This document shows, piece after piece, positions 1 to 11,212 of a stretch of DNA of 64,000 bases; the stretch's first letter is position 1, and the number at the start of each line of letters is the position of its first letter. The position numbers and the translations under genes are program-made. The stretch covers positions 62,001-126,000 of the forward strand of contig QANY01011432.1 in the NCBI GenBank assembly GCA_003255025.1, read 5' to 3'. Below the pieces are notes generated by a model, which saw nothing but the letters and a program-made list of their open reading frames with translations, did no database searches and had not been told where the DNA came from. This DNA is from Datisca glomerata (Eukaryota > Streptophyta > Magnoliopsida > Cucurbitales > Datiscaceae).

Positions 1-235
1 CAATGTAGAATTAAGCCTAGGATTATCCCTTATGACTTAGGCAAAAATCAGTTTGAGAGTCATACATATGACTTAGGTAGGCTTTAGATGACGATGTTGT
101 AAATATTTCACTTCGGGTGAGCTCTGGGAATGGCTGAGCTATGATATTTTTCTGGTGACCACATGTATTTCAAAGTAAGTAGTCCTCTCAGTGGGTAGAT
201 CACAAAGCTTAGTTGTGTTCCCACAGACGACGCCT
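1..235 (-). mobile_element. Gypsy element, primer-binding region and start of internal part (truncated by window edge)
   Basis: Read on the minus strand, this follows a likely LTR end (GTCAACA at 236-242) with AGGCGTCGTCTGTGGGAACA, closely resembling the primer-binding region of many plant Ty3/gypsy elements. The rest is leader or early gag sequence. The 63-residue minus ORF at 139-330 spans it but shows no domain I can name. The element would continue to the left of the window. Confidence 0.5.
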
Positions 236-1440
236 TGTTGACGGCTAAATCTCTGAGGTGAGATTAGACCAACCAATGTGTTTGCTCCACTCTTAAAACT
301 TACAATGGGGAATGTAAAATTAAAGACCAATGTGAGGGGGTGGTCTCATTTTTACCCCTCTGAAGCTTAAGTTATTAAGGTGGTACAAGATAAGAAAGTA
401 GAGACTAAGTTGAGAGTTGATTGCATTTTTTGTATACCTCAATAAATACCATTACCTCTCTTTATATAGTGTTATTTCGGGCAGCTGGGGGAGGGCAGCC
501 TCAGGTATAGACTATAGTCCACCCTCCAATGATGTGTTGTCTTGGAGTAATCTCTGACCTTGGGCCTTTCCTATTGGATTGACAGGGGCAAGTGAATTAC
601 GTGTCGTGTAAGGACAACATGTCCTCATCCTTGCCAAGGTACTATCTCAACCCTCATTGAACCACCCATATTAAATGCTTTTGATGACACCCTGAGATTG
701 GTCAACTGATTGACTCATCGGTTGATGAGCTTCGAATGTTCACAATTAGCCTGGCTCATGATTGGTGAAGGCACATTTAATGTCATCGATGACCCTTTAT
801 CCTCGACTTTGTTCACGCCTCGGTCTAGGAGTTGAATTTGAGGGAGGCAGGAACTTTTTCCGCCTTTCCTTCTATCTGAGTGTATTTTTCCCTTGTTGCA
901 CTTAGATAAAATATCGAGTTTGCTAACCCTCAGTCTCGATTCATTCCGCTTCCTAGTAATGGACTTCAGCATTGGTACTAAGCTCGTATTTGATGCGTTT
1001 AAGGTTACGGATCACCCTCGGATGCTTGGAGACCTCGTACTTGGGTGCAAAGAGACATTGTCCATGGGTACTTGGAGACCTCATCCCCGGGTTCAGGGGG
1101 ACCTTGTCCTCGGGTACAAATGGACCTCGTCCTCGGGTGTAAATATACCTCATCCTCGGGTGCAAATGGACCTCGCCCTCGGGTACTTGGGCAACTTGTC
1201 CTATTGTATTTGGGCACCTTGTCTTGGGTACTTGGGCACATCATCATTGGGTATTTGAGTACATTATCTTAAGGCACTTGGATGACTTGACCTGGGATAC
1301 TTGAGTACTTCATCAACAAATACTTGGGTACCTCGTTTTAGGGTACTTGAGTACCTCATCCTCATGCGCAAGGGGACCTCATCATTGGGTATTTGAGTAT
1401 CTAGTCTTAGGCTGATCTTTTATGAATGACCAAAAATGAG
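236..1440 (-). mobile_element. 5' LTR of a minus-sense gypsy element
   Basis: The inner end is set by TG/CA at 236 next to the primer-binding region. A TATA-like motif, CTATATAAAG, lies on the minus strand near 460-470, so U3 would be to its right and R-U5 to its left. A 23-bp minisatellite (1005-1413) fills the distal U3. The outer end is not resolved because satellite DNA starts at about 1450, and no second LTR is in the window. Confidence 0.45.
1005..1413. repeat. Minisatellite, 23-bp unit
   Basis: About 17 imperfect copies of a unit like GACCTCGTCCTCGGGTACTTG run head to tail. The GC-rich units in the middle are best conserved; those on the right drift (CTTAAGG, CATTGGG variants). The unit is not a multiple of three, so the ORFs across it in several frames are by-products of the repeat. 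Confidence 0.85.
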
Positions 1441-1449
1441 TATAACAAT

Positions 1450-3250
1450 CATATTTCAAATCGGTATATCGTGTAAGTATCTCTGATATACCCAAAAAAT
1501 CATCAAAACACCATATATAGATTATGTATTTCAAATTTTAAAATTTGTGCATTAATTACATAATTGATTCTAGCATATTTCAAATTGGTATATCATCTAT
1601 ATAAATCTGATATACACGGAAAAAAATAAAACATGCCATATAAAGATTAGGTATTTCAAGTTTCAAAATTTGAGTATTAATTACATTTTTAATTCTAGCA
1701 TCTTTCAAATCGATATATTATCTATATACCTCTCATATATTAAAAAAATCATCAAACACACCATACATAGATTATGTATTTAAAATTTAAAATTTTGAGC
1801 ATTAATTATATCATTAATTCAGCATATTTCAAATCAATATATCATCTATATACTTCTGATTTATCCGAAAAATCATCGAACACAACATATAAAGATTAGA
1901 TATTTAAACTTCGAATTTTGAGCATTAATTACATCATTAATTCTAGCACATTTCAAAATGATATATCATCTATATACCTTTGATATACCCAAAAAATATT
2001 TTAAATTTTTGGCATTAATTATATACTTAATTATAGCATATTTCAAATCAGTAAATTAATTATTTACCTATAATATACTTGAAAATCATCAAACACACCT
2101 TATATAAGTTAGGTATTTCAAATTTCAAATTATGTGCATTAGTTAATTTCTCAATTTTAGTATATTTCAAATCAGTATATCATCTATATACCTCTGATAT
2201 ACTCAAAAAATCATCAAACACATTCTATATAGATTATGTATTTCAAATTTTAAATTTTGAGCATTAATTATATCCTTAATTCTAACATCTTTCGAATCGG
2301 TAGATCATCTATGTACCTCTAATATACCTGAAAAATCATCAAACTCACCCCTACATAGATTAGATATTTCAAATTTCAAATTTTGAGCATTAATTATATA
2401 GCATTTTTCAAATTGGTATATCTCTATATACCTTTGATATACCTGAATAATCGTCAAACACACCATACATAGATTAGGTATTTCAAATTTTGAGCGTTAA
2501 TTACATCATTAATTATAGCATCTTTTAAATCGGTATACATTTATATACATATGATATACCTGAAAAATTATCAAACACATCATATATAGATTAAGTATTT
2601 TAAATTTGAGCATTAATTACATCATTAATTCTAGCATATTTCAAATTGATATATCATCTATATACCTCTGATATACTCGAAAAATCATCAAACACATCAT
2701 ATATAGATTAGGTTTTTCAAATTTTAAATTTTGAGCATTAATTACATCCTTAATTCTAGCATCTTTCTAATCAGTATATCATCTATATACCTTTGATATA
2801 CTCGAAAAATCACCAAACACACCATATATAGATTATGTATTTAAAATTTAAAATTTTGAGCATTAATTACACCATTAATTCTAGTATATTTCAAATCAGT
2901 ATCTCATCTTTATACCTCTTACATACCCGAAAAATCATCAAATGCACCATATATTGATTATGTATTTTAAATTGTGAGCATTAATTACATTATCAATTCT
3001 AGTATCTTTCAAATTGATATATCATCTATATACCTATGATATATCCAAAAAACCATCAAACACACTATATATAGATTATGTATTTCAAATTTTGATTATT
3101 AATTCTAGCATCTTTTAAATCGGTATATCATCTATATACCTCTAATATACCTGAAAATCATCAGACACACCATACATTAATTATGTATATCAAATTTCAA
3201 ATTTTGAACATGAATTATATCCTTAATTTTAACATCTTTTAAATCGGTAT
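1450..3250. repeat. AT-rich satellite, about 119-bp monomer, about 15 copies
   Basis: The landmark AGCATATTTCAAATCGGTAT recurs near 1450, 1573, 1697, 1820, 1945, 2035, 2158, 2284, 2400, 2517, 2634, 2758, 2883, 3000, 3107 and 3231, giving a mean spacing near 119 bp. Each monomer also has TATATCATCTATATACC, TCATCAAACACACCATATA and GAGCATTAATTAC. Some monomers have short deletions. No gene lies in it. It stops sharply at about 3255. Confidence 0.9.
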
Positions 3251-3255
3251 ATCAT

Positions 3256-3786
3256 ATGGACTGAGATCATCTGTCTCCAATGCCTATCCCACCAATATAA
3301 GTGTTACACAGTGTCCATCTTAGTTCCATTCATTAACGACGTTTATTCCTTCATCCTCCTAATTAGGTTTATGTTTGCAACACTAAAAAAATACACCCCA
3401 CAAACATCCCTCGTGGAAAACATGTATGGAGGCATGCATATCTTTAGTTGTATCACAAATAATGGTAGCATACTCCACACTAACTTGACTTTAATAATAT
3501 AATAGTAGATTTCTTAAGTCTCACACTAAATTTCATTAAACCAAATTCGTTGATTTTACAATAATCTTATCAACTTTTTCAGAAAAATATAGATCAAATT
3601 ATATTGTCATTTATATAACATTTTCTTGTTATTAAAAGCGTGGGAATGGGATAATGGGACAAGGCACACCGATAATGATTGAAAATGCGAAACTTCGAAG
3701 TATGAAATGGGAAACACACAAGTTGACAGGTGTGTTCCCATTATCTCTTTTTGGTGTTTTCTTGTGACTTGTCTCTCCGCGTGACT
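3256..3786. other. Unique sequence between satellite and LOR1
   Basis: I see no conserved ORF, RNA gene or element end. The 60-63 residue ORFs here show no recognisable domain. The 3' part should hold the LOR1 promoter. Confidence 0.5.
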
Positions 3787-3787
3787 T

Positions 3788-3795
3788 CATAAATA
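3788..3795 (+). promoter_or_regulatory. Candidate TATA box of LOR1
   Basis: CATAAATA lies about 85 bp upstream of the LOR1 start codon, a plausible distance for a plant TATA box plus short leader. There is no transcript evidence and the region is AT-rich, so this is weak. Confidence 0.3.
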
Positions 3796-3876
3796 TCTTC
3801 GCCGGTAAACTCAACGATATATGTCTATAAGTTCATCGAACACAAAAAAATAAACTCACACACATTTTCTCTCCAA

Positions 3877-4697
3877 ATGGCGAACTCGTCAATGATGGCT
3901 GCAGCAGCGTCTAGTTACCCGCCGTTGGCCAACCAAGTGGCCGTAGTGAGCCCCCAGTTCTGCGCACCTTACCCTGTGGATCTCAAAATTTCGAAGAAAC
4001 TATTGACTCTTGCTGAGGGAAGTTTTGCCGTTACTGATGTTAACGACAACATCATGTTCAAGATTAAAGGTTCTGTTTTTAGCCTTCATGATCGTCGTGT
4101 CCTTCTTGACGCCTCTGGTCACCCCATCATCTCTTTCCAACAAAAGGTTGCTTCTTTCCCTTTTCTTTTTTCGCTCTCTTTAGAAACTCTGTTGATGTAT
4201 TTCTTGGGTTAATTGGGTTTGGTTGATTAATTAGTTGTTCAGCGCTCATAGGAGATGGCATGTGTTTAGAGGAGACAGCTCAGACTCAAAAGATCTGCTT
4301 TTTAGTGTGAAGAAATCATCATTGTTACAGTTAAAAACACAATTAGATGTATGTTTAGCTGCTAATTCAAAAGAAGATGTTTGTGATTTCAAGATCAAAG
4401 GCAGTTGGTTTGAGAGATCTTGCACTATTTACCTCGGAGAAACCTCCACTATCATTGCTCAGGTAATTAATTAATTATGATCTTTAAATTTTTTTAGCTA
4501 GCTCTAATTAATTGCACCTTTTATAACTTTGAATTAAAATAAACTGGCAGATGCATAAGAAACACAGTATCCAGAGCATAGTGTTTGACAAAGATACATT
4601 CGGAGTGACGGTATACCCAAATGTTGATTACGCCTTCATTGTGGCTCTCGTCGTCATTCTCTACGAGATTAATGAAGACCGAAGTGGCAAAGATTAA
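3877..4697 (+). CDS. LURP-one-related (LOR) protein, three exons
   Basis: Exons are 3877-4146, 4235-4462 and 4551-4697, with phase-0 GT-AG introns (AAAAG/GTTGCT to TTAG; CTCAG/GTAATT to GGCAG). The product is 214 residues, the usual length for this family. Family marks: PYPVDL near residue 31, SFAVTDVNDNIMFKIKG, HPIISFQQK at the end of exon 1, HRRWHVFRGD at the start of exon 2, DFKIKGSWFERSC, and YPNVDYAFIVALVVILYE near the C-terminus. LOR proteins adopt a tubby-like fold; some members (LURP1) act in basal defence against oomycetes, but the biochemical role is unclear. All reading frames and splice sites are intact. The nearby pseudogene at 12347 is its tandem paralogue. The start is the first ATG in frame and is followed by an Ala/Ser-rich, poorly conserved leader typical of the family. 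Confidence 0.92.
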
Positions 4698-5284
4698 TTT
4701 TAATTAAACTGCGACGACCATTATGTATGTGAATCAAATTGAATTTTTAAGCTATATCTAGTCTGAATCTATATATATGATATAGCTTAATTAGTTTATT
4801 TTTGGATTTTTGGGTAATGTTATGATTTGAGCGTGACATAAAATAGAAATAAATTTGGTAAATCTCATTTTGTTTCCCTCTCTTAGACCATAGTCACCAA
4901 ATCTCATTTTGTAGATCACGCAAAAGTAAAACAAAAAATGAGAGAGAGAGAAAAACAATACAGATAGATTCCGTTTTTCTTTAAATAGTTTATTAATTAT
5001 AATTAAGTAATGCAACATGGATAATGGTAGTTCATTAAGTTTATATATATCAACTGATCGCAAGCATCAAGTGGACTTACAGCTTTGTTGCCTTGTCAAG
5101 GCAGTGAGGTTGACTTTGACTACTTAAATTCCTTTCTACTATTACTAGCTCAAAATAAGAAAACAAAACTTTTTTTGGCGATTGGGGACAGTTTTTTTCT
5201 TTTTTTTTTTTGGAAAATCGAATCTTTGTGAATGCCTCTAAGGAAAAATATCACTATTATTTTTATCAAATAACACATTGTTTT
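4698..5284. other. LOR1 3' flank, no gene seen
   Basis: AT-rich DNA with no convincing ORF. A poly(A)-signal-like stretch is possible within the first 150 bp but cannot be fixed by eye. The flank repeat begins at about 5285. Confidence 0.5.
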
Positions 5285-5702
5285 TGTCATGGGATGGAAA
5301 AAATCTGCTGCTCAACAAAGTACTTCCATGTGAACATAAAAAGGGGTGAACAATTTGTTCACTTAAAAAACAGTTTCAAAACTAAAAACAGTTTTTACAA
5401 CAGAAAATGTGTTCGGGAGAAACTTTCAAAACAATTTTCTAGAAACGGGTAGGGGTGAACAATTTTTTACCCAACGAAAAATCGAATCAAACCAAAAAAA
5501 ATGACGAGTTCAGCTAGTTTTTTAGGGATATTCAGTTCAGTTTATTAGTTCGATAAATTCAAATAAATGAAGTCGTGGTTTGGTTCGAAATTCTTTGTAG
5601 TTCTTAACTGAACAGAATTGAACCGGAACTTTAATTTTCTCTTTCTTTTTTTTGTATTATGTAATATCATACTGAACCAAACCGAACATCTAATTTTCTA
5701 TT
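5285..5702. repeat. Flank repeat F, left copy
   Basis: Non-coding sequence beginning TGTCATGGGATGG and ending CTAATTTTCTATT. A diverged direct copy lies at 10431-10851. Both copies end in the same 5 bp, CTATT, immediately before an LTR, so F is the ancestral genomic flank of one insertion site and is present twice. Several tracts resemble TTCGGTTCGGTTT-type intergenic repeats. Confidence 0.8.
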
Positions 5703-6053
5703 TGTAAATGATTTTTTAGCAGAAAAATCTATTGCTTCGAGTAATAATGACAATTAATATATAGAGAGAATGAGAGTAATGGACTCAAGAGTAGTGGTTT
5801 GCTTGTATTCAAATGAATTTTAGAGTTGTTAATCCCTATATTTAAACATGAAAAATAATAACTAAGTGGTAATAAATCCTCATTTTCCGTTCCCAGCTTT
5901 AAGGAGCAGATAAATGATCTCTTAGGGAATATTCCTTCATGAGATCCTTTCCTCAACTCTTTCGTCGATCCTATGGCTTATATTCTATCACGCTCCTTGA
6001 TTAATTCTTTGGTCTAGGTTTTACCACGTGTGAGATAAGATTTTCATTTTTCA
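5703..6053 (-). mobile_element. 3' LTR of Tat-like gypsy element A
   Basis: Runs TGTAAATGATTTTTTAGC ... TTTTTCA on the plus strand (351 bp). On the minus strand the LTR starts TGAAAAATG after a purine-rich GGAGCCAA tract and ends ATCATTTACA, matching the end of the element B LTR. Preceded on the left by the site duplication CTATT. A close copy exists as a solo LTR at 10852-11207. Confidence 0.75.
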
Positions 6054-6600
6054 TTGGCTCCTATTACCTTGATGAAACCTTATTCGTTGATGTGTAATGA
6101 TTGCCTATGTTTTTTTGACGTTACGTCTTCACGTAGTCCTTTTTCACGCGCTTCTCGGGAATAGACAGCGTGGTCTCCAAATAACCTTTTGGCTGGCCGT
6201 TGTCACTCCCACATTAGCCGTCGATAATCGCACATTTTCTTTCTGACGTTATCTTTTCCCGTCACCTGTTCTCACCTGCCTATTGGGAACACACAACGCA
6301 GTTTTTCAAATTGCTTTTGGCAGACTACATCCACCATTTTTTTACAGTTGTCACTACTCTTTTGGCCAGTTGTCGCGACGGATCCGTTTCCATCACGCTT
6401 TTTCAGTCACGCCTTTTCACATTTAGGCGTCTTTTCATTGTGCCCTTTGACATCTCTAGAATGGATTGGATATTTATTTCGCGTGTGCGACTTATTTAAA
6501 GACCTTCTCTTTCATTCCTTTTTCACTTTTCATTTCCATTCTAGTAAGTTTCTTCATTTCTTCTTCTCCTTCTTTATATTTCCTGCATTTCTTGGAGTTA

Positions 6601-8061
6601 TGGCGGATGAAACTATTTTCTAGCCCACTGTTCCTTTAGTTAGGATTGAGTCTGAGTTCAGACATTTTATGACCATTTACTAGGATGCCTTTCCTCCCGA
6701 TGTCACTTGTGCCTTAGGAGAGAGTGAGTCATCGGGCGTCTTTTGTAGGCCCTCATATGAGATCACCATTCACCCATTGTATATAGCCTTAGGCTTTAAG
6801 TTTCTTGTTCCCCTTTATTTCGAGAATTCTTTTCTCGTTATCGTTGTGTCCCCTCTCAATTTACCCTAAATTCATATAGGGTCGTTCTCTGTTTTGAGGC
6901 GATGAACATATGATACAAACTAAGGTTAGGTTTAGACGAACATCGATACCCTTACATAGTAAAGTTCTGAAAAGAAAGTTACTATTTAGCCCTCATACCA
7001 AACAAAGGAGGGCCGTTTCCAGATCTTCTAAGTCAACGGACTCTGAAGAAGAAGTAGAAGAAGAAGCTCATCTTCAACAAAGAACTTTTGAGTCTGCTGT
7101 GGAGATGACAAAGTGATTTCACACCATGTTAGGTGAAATCAGGGAAGGAATGTGCGCCCGAGAATGAATGCTTCCAGTTCTTCCCAAGCTCCTCCTGTCC
7201 CCGCCTTCCTGAATGAAGGTGGTTCTACTCGTTCGACAACTTCTCCCCCTCCTCCTATGTTTGTCCAATGGGAACCTGCTCCAGTTATCGCTTTTGATCC
7301 CCAGGCAAACCCTAAGGGATTTGTCCCTTGGAGGATGAGGCATTAGATTGGTGCACCTCTCGTTCCTGCCTCCGTGATCTTCTTGAATGATGCTTAATCT
7401 GCCCACATAATTTCTCATGGAATTATGTGTGATGCGGATACTCAGATGACCCGCACCACGAACACTGGTGAGCTCATTAGTTCATTAAGCCACAACTTGA
7501 TCAGGGTGAGTTCTTTTTTCCCGTTTACTTTCAATTGCACATTTTCCTTTCATTTTCTATCTTTTCCCGTTTGCTCATACTTGTGTTTTATATTTTTGAT
7601 CCGTTTGCTCATCTTTTCCTGAGCTCACTGAGAGTCGTGGTCCGATTTCTGGGCTGCAGGCTATGATTGAGCAACTGAAGAAGATAGAGGCTGAGCCATG
7701 GGAAGTTGTAAGCCCGAAAAGCAGTCATCATGAAGGTGGAGAACTTCAAGCTTGAAGAGTCTATTAAGGTAGCCGAGCTTGCTAAGGTACATGTAGTGGT
7801 GGAGAAACAGAAAGAGGTGGAGGCTGAGTTCCAAGCACCCTTTGACAAAGCTAAACAGGCCATCTACAACTTAGGTTATAGAGATGGTTCATCCAAGGTT
7901 TTTTTTTCAGGAAACCTCTCTATGATTTGCCTCCCGTTGTGATCTCCAAGTGAGGATGCCGTTGCGAATCCTCCTAAATACATTGCTGTCAACCTCACCG
8001 AATATGTTATTGCCAACCCCGTTGAAGAAGTGGCTGCTGATGAAACATTTGTCATTTCTTA
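6601..8061 (+). pseudogene. Antisense extra ORF of element A, decayed
   Basis: Begins ATGGCGGATGAAACT at 6601, with a stop at codon 8. The translated remnant aligns by eye with the aORF of element B at 17690: PTVPLVRIESEFRHF against IPLVRYKNEFNHF, then DAFPPDVTCALGE and HPLYIALGFKF. Further on come an acidic stretch (TDSEEEVEEEAHL, within 6910-7116) and a Lys/Glu-rich, probably coiled-coil part (7730-7900) ending near NLGYRDG. Multiple stops and frameshifts make it non-functional. The N-terminal part resembles the putative gypsy-type transposon domain of plant retroelements. Its strand is opposite to pol. Confidence 0.6.
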
Positions 8062-8299
8062 GACTTTTATAGCTTTTGTACCTTTTCTTCTTGTAATCTT
8101 CTTTGATGTTCTTCTGCACTTTTCCTTTTATCTTGAATGTACTTTCCCTTTTTTTAATGAATGAAATGAAATTCTTTTTTGTCAATGAATTTAATAGTTC
8201 TGCTTCCTTGGGGCTCTTTTATGTTGTATTCCCCTTTGCAAAATTGTTCCACAGTTTTCCTTCAAAGAATAGCTACATTTTTCAATGTTTCCCGTATTC

Positions 8300-9333
8300 A
8301 AACACTAAATCTGTTAAGCTTCAATTTCCTCAGCTACTCAATGTAACTTCATCCGTTCTCAAGGACTTGGGATTTTGGCAAAACAACGACCTCGATTTCC
8401 TTTAGTGAATGACTTCTCATTATAGTACAATCCATTCTCAAGGACTTGGACTCATTGTAGAACCATGACCTTGGTTTCCTTTAGAGAACAGCTCCCATTG
8501 TAGCGCAATATATCCTCAAGAACTTAGGTTCATTGTAGAACCATGACCCAATTTCCTTTAGTGAACGGCTGCCCATTGTAGTGCAGTCAATTCTCAAGGA
8601 CTTAGGCTCATTGTAGAACCATGACCCCGGTTTCCTTTAGAGAATGGTTGCCCATTGTAGTGTAGTTTGTTCTTAAGGACTTATGCTCATTGTAGAAATA
8701 TGGCCCTGGATTTCTTTAGTGAACGGCCACTCATTATAGTGCAGTCCATTCTCAAGGACTTAGATTCATTATAGAACCATGACCCTGATTTTCTTTAGTG
8801 AGCGGGTGCCCATTGTATTTCTGTTTGTTCTCAAGAATTTAGGCTCATTGTATAATCATGACCCCAGTTTCCTTTAAAGAACAGCTGCCTATTGTAGTGC
8901 AGTTCATTCTCAAGGACTTAGGCTCATTGTAGAACCATGACCCTAATTTCTTTTAGAGAACATATGCCCATTGTAGTGTAGTATATTCTTAGGGACATAG
9001 GCTCATTGTAGAATCGTGACCCCAATTTCTTTTAGAGAACAAATGACCATTGTAGCGCAATATGTTTTCAAGGACTTAAGCTCATTGTAGGACCATGACC
9101 CCGATTTCCTTTAAAGAATAGATGCTTCCGGTTCGTTCTCAAGGACTTAGGCTCATTGTAGAACCATAACCCCAGTCCGCTTTAAAGAACATATGCTCAT
9201 TGTAGTGCGGTCTGTTATCAAGGACTTAGGTTCATTGTAGAATCATGGTCTTGATTTTCTTTAGAGAACAGTTTCCCATTGTAGTACAGTCTGTTCTCAA
9301 GGACTTAGGCTCATTGTAGAACCATGACCTTCA
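8300..9333. repeat. Tandem repeat in element A, about 79-bp unit, about 13 copies
   Basis: The landmark CTCATTGTAGAACCATGACC recurs near 8452, 8530, 8610, 8688, 8765, 8846, 8925, 9003, 9083, 9152, 9231 and 9311, alternating with CCATTGTAGTGCAGTCTGTT and CTCAAGGACTTAGG. It lies between pol and the antisense ORF. Its reverse complement is related to the 76-bp repeat of element L (15460-15770), with GGTCATGGTTCTAC and CCTAAGTCCTTG in common. Confidence 0.9.
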
Positions 9334-9339
9334 TCCATT

Positions 9340-10425
9340 TGTTGCTTGTTGAAAAAGAGAGAGAGATAGCGATTTGAAACCAATAATTTTTACGTGGAAA
9401 ACCCTGGCGGGAAAAAACCACATGAAAATATTCACTATAACAAATTTACATGTTAGACAAAATATTTTTTCAGATGCGTCGCGTTCCAAGGTTTGGTTAA
9501 GTCTTGCCAATCTTCCATTGTCAAATAATAATATCCGTTGTCTCCAATTCCGCTGACAATGTATGGCCCTTCCTAATTTGGTCCCAACTTTTTTTCCATT
9601 TGAAAAATCTTCTTTAGAACTAAATCTCCTTTCTGGAATCCCCATTTCCGAATCTTCTTTCAAAAGTAAGTTTTTCTTTTATGATTGTAGTTGGCCATCC
9701 AGATCAATGCCATTTCTCTTATTTCCTCTAAAAGATCCAGTTTTTCCTTCATCAGCTCCATATTCTATTGCTTACTCAGACTCAATTTCATAGTTAGGCT
9801 TCCGATCTCACCAAGTATTATTGCTTCCATTTCGTATGCCAGAGCGAATGAAATTTCTCCCGTTGACTCCTTGGGAGTGGTCATGTATGCTCATAATATT
9901 GCTAGCACTCTTCCACCCATTTTCCTTCAACTGATTCTAGTCACTTTTTCAAGCTTTCCAATATTATTCGATTTGATCTTTCTGCTTAGTTGTTTCCCTG
10001 GGGGTAGTATGACGTAGAAAATCGGTGGATAATCTTCAAACCTTCACAGAAAGCTTTAACTGTTTTCCCAGTGAAACTAAGTTTGGTGTCAGAGACGAGT
10101 ACTCATGGGATTCCATACCTACATACTATGTTTTTCCAGAGGACCGCCTTCACTCCCTTTTCTCGAAACCTTGCACACGCTTCAACTTCAATCCACTTCG
10201 TGAAATAATCCGTTGCGACCAACCAAAAATGTTTATGAGCAGGTGCCATGGGAGATGGCCCTATGATATCCAGGGCCCACTGCATGAATGGCCACGTGGT
10301 TGTTACTCTGTTGAGTTCTCCAGGTGCCATTTTTACTACGGTGGTGAAGCGTTGACACTTGTCCAGCTTTTCACATACTACTTAGTATCTTGATGCATCT
10401 TGGACCAATAATACCCTTCATTTAA
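9340..10425 (-). pseudogene. Gypsy integrase remnant of element A
   Basis: The minus frame at 10103-10330 reads WPFMQWALDIIGPSPMAP then VATDYFTKWIEVEA, the first catalytic Asp region of Ty3/gypsy integrase. Downstream in broken frames are VSDTKLSFTG (second Asp region) and STSYYPQGNN-AERSN (catalytic Glu region). Upstream, KCQRFTT replaces the KCQRC zinc-binding motif, so one Cys is lost. Frameshifts and stops follow every 50-100 residues. It would have inserted retroelement cDNA. Confidence 0.8.
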
Positions 10426-10430
10426 TGTTT

Positions 10431-10851
10431 TGTTCATGGGATGGAAAAAACCTGCTGCTCAAGAGAAGTACTTCCATGTGAACAATAGAGATAGATGAAC
10501 AATTTGTTCAGTTAAAAAATAGTTTCAAAACCAAAAAATATTTTTAACAACAGAAAGTGTATTTGGAAGAAAAGTTTCAAACAAATTTCTAAAAACGGGT
10601 AGGGGTGAACAATTTTTTACCCAACAGCAAATCGAATAAAACCGATAAAAAATGACCAGTTCGACTAGTTTTTTAGGGATCTTCGGTTCAATTTGGTTCG
10701 AAAAATTCAAATAAAGGAAGCTTTGGTTTGGTTCAAAGTTTTTTGCAGTTCTTAACTGAATAGAACTAAACCAGAACTTCAGTTATCTATTTATTTTTAT
10801 TTTTATTATGTAATTTCATACTGAATCAAATCGAATGGCTAATTTTCTATT
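10431..10851. repeat. Flank repeat F, right copy
   Basis: Diverged direct copy of 5285-5702, with shared blocks CATGGGATGGAAAAA, TACTTCCATGTGAACA, GAACAATTTGTTCA and ACGGGTAGGGGTGAACAATT. It ends in CTATT, the target-site duplication of the solo LTR that follows. It abuts the broken integrase region with no primer site, so the junction at 10420-10431 is an illegitimate recombination point. Confidence 0.8.
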
Positions 10852-11207
10852 TGTAGAGGATTTTCCCTGAGTAGAAAAATATGTTGCGAACGAGTAATAA
10901 TGACAATTAACGTAGAGAGAAAGAATGAGAGTAATGGACTCAAGAGTAGTGTTTTGCTTGTACTCGAATGAATTTTAGAGTTGTACATCCATGTATTTAT
11001 ACATGTAAAATGATAACTAAGTGGCAACAAATCCTTATTTTCCGTTGTAAGCTTTAAGGAGCAGATACGGATCTTTCAGTGAATATTCCTTCTTAAGATC
11101 CTTTCTTTAACCGTTTGACTGATCATACGACTCATATTCTATCACGCTTCTTGATTAATTCTTCAATCTAGATTTTGTGAGGTGTGAGATAGGATTTTCA
11201 CTGTTCA
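10852..11207 (-). mobile_element. Solo LTR of element A family
   Basis: TGTAGAGGATTTTCCC ... CACTGTTCA, 356 bp, flanked by the perfect 5-bp duplication CTATT at 10847-10851 and 11208-11212. A minus-strand TATA motif (TGTATAAATAC) lies near 10994-11004. It is closely similar to the LTR at 5703-6053. The TG...CA ends and site duplication fix it as a solo LTR from intra-element recombination. Confidence 0.85.
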
Positions 11208-11212
11208 CTATT

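Larger units (their letters stand above)
6054..10430 (-). mobile_element. Internal part of Tat-like gypsy element A (pol 3' end, tandem repeat, antisense ORF)
   Basis: Read in element (minus) sense the order is integrase (10425 to about 9340), a 79-bp tandem repeat (9333-8300), an extra ORF in antisense orientation (8060-6601), then the 3' LTR. Gag, protease, RT and RNase H are missing: the internal sequence stops at about 10425, where the second copy of flank F begins. Element B has the same order, supporting one lineage. The antisense extra ORF and downstream tandem repeat are traits known in the Tat lineage of plant Ty3/gypsy. Confidence 0.75.

Noticed and set aside
1005..1272. Overlapping ORFs over the 23-bp repeat as genes
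   Set aside because: Open in several frames on both strands only because of the repeat; no domain.
8300..9333. CRISPR-like repeat-spacer array
   Set aside because: Units are contiguous and homologous over their whole length, in a plant retroelement; there are no unique spacers.
5285..11207. Whole 770-bp direct repeats (5285-6053 and 10431-11207) as a simple LTR pair
   Set aside because: CTATT before 5703 and on both sides of 10852-11207 shows that the LTR is only about 352 bp and that 5285-5702 is flank. There is also no primer site next to the right copy.
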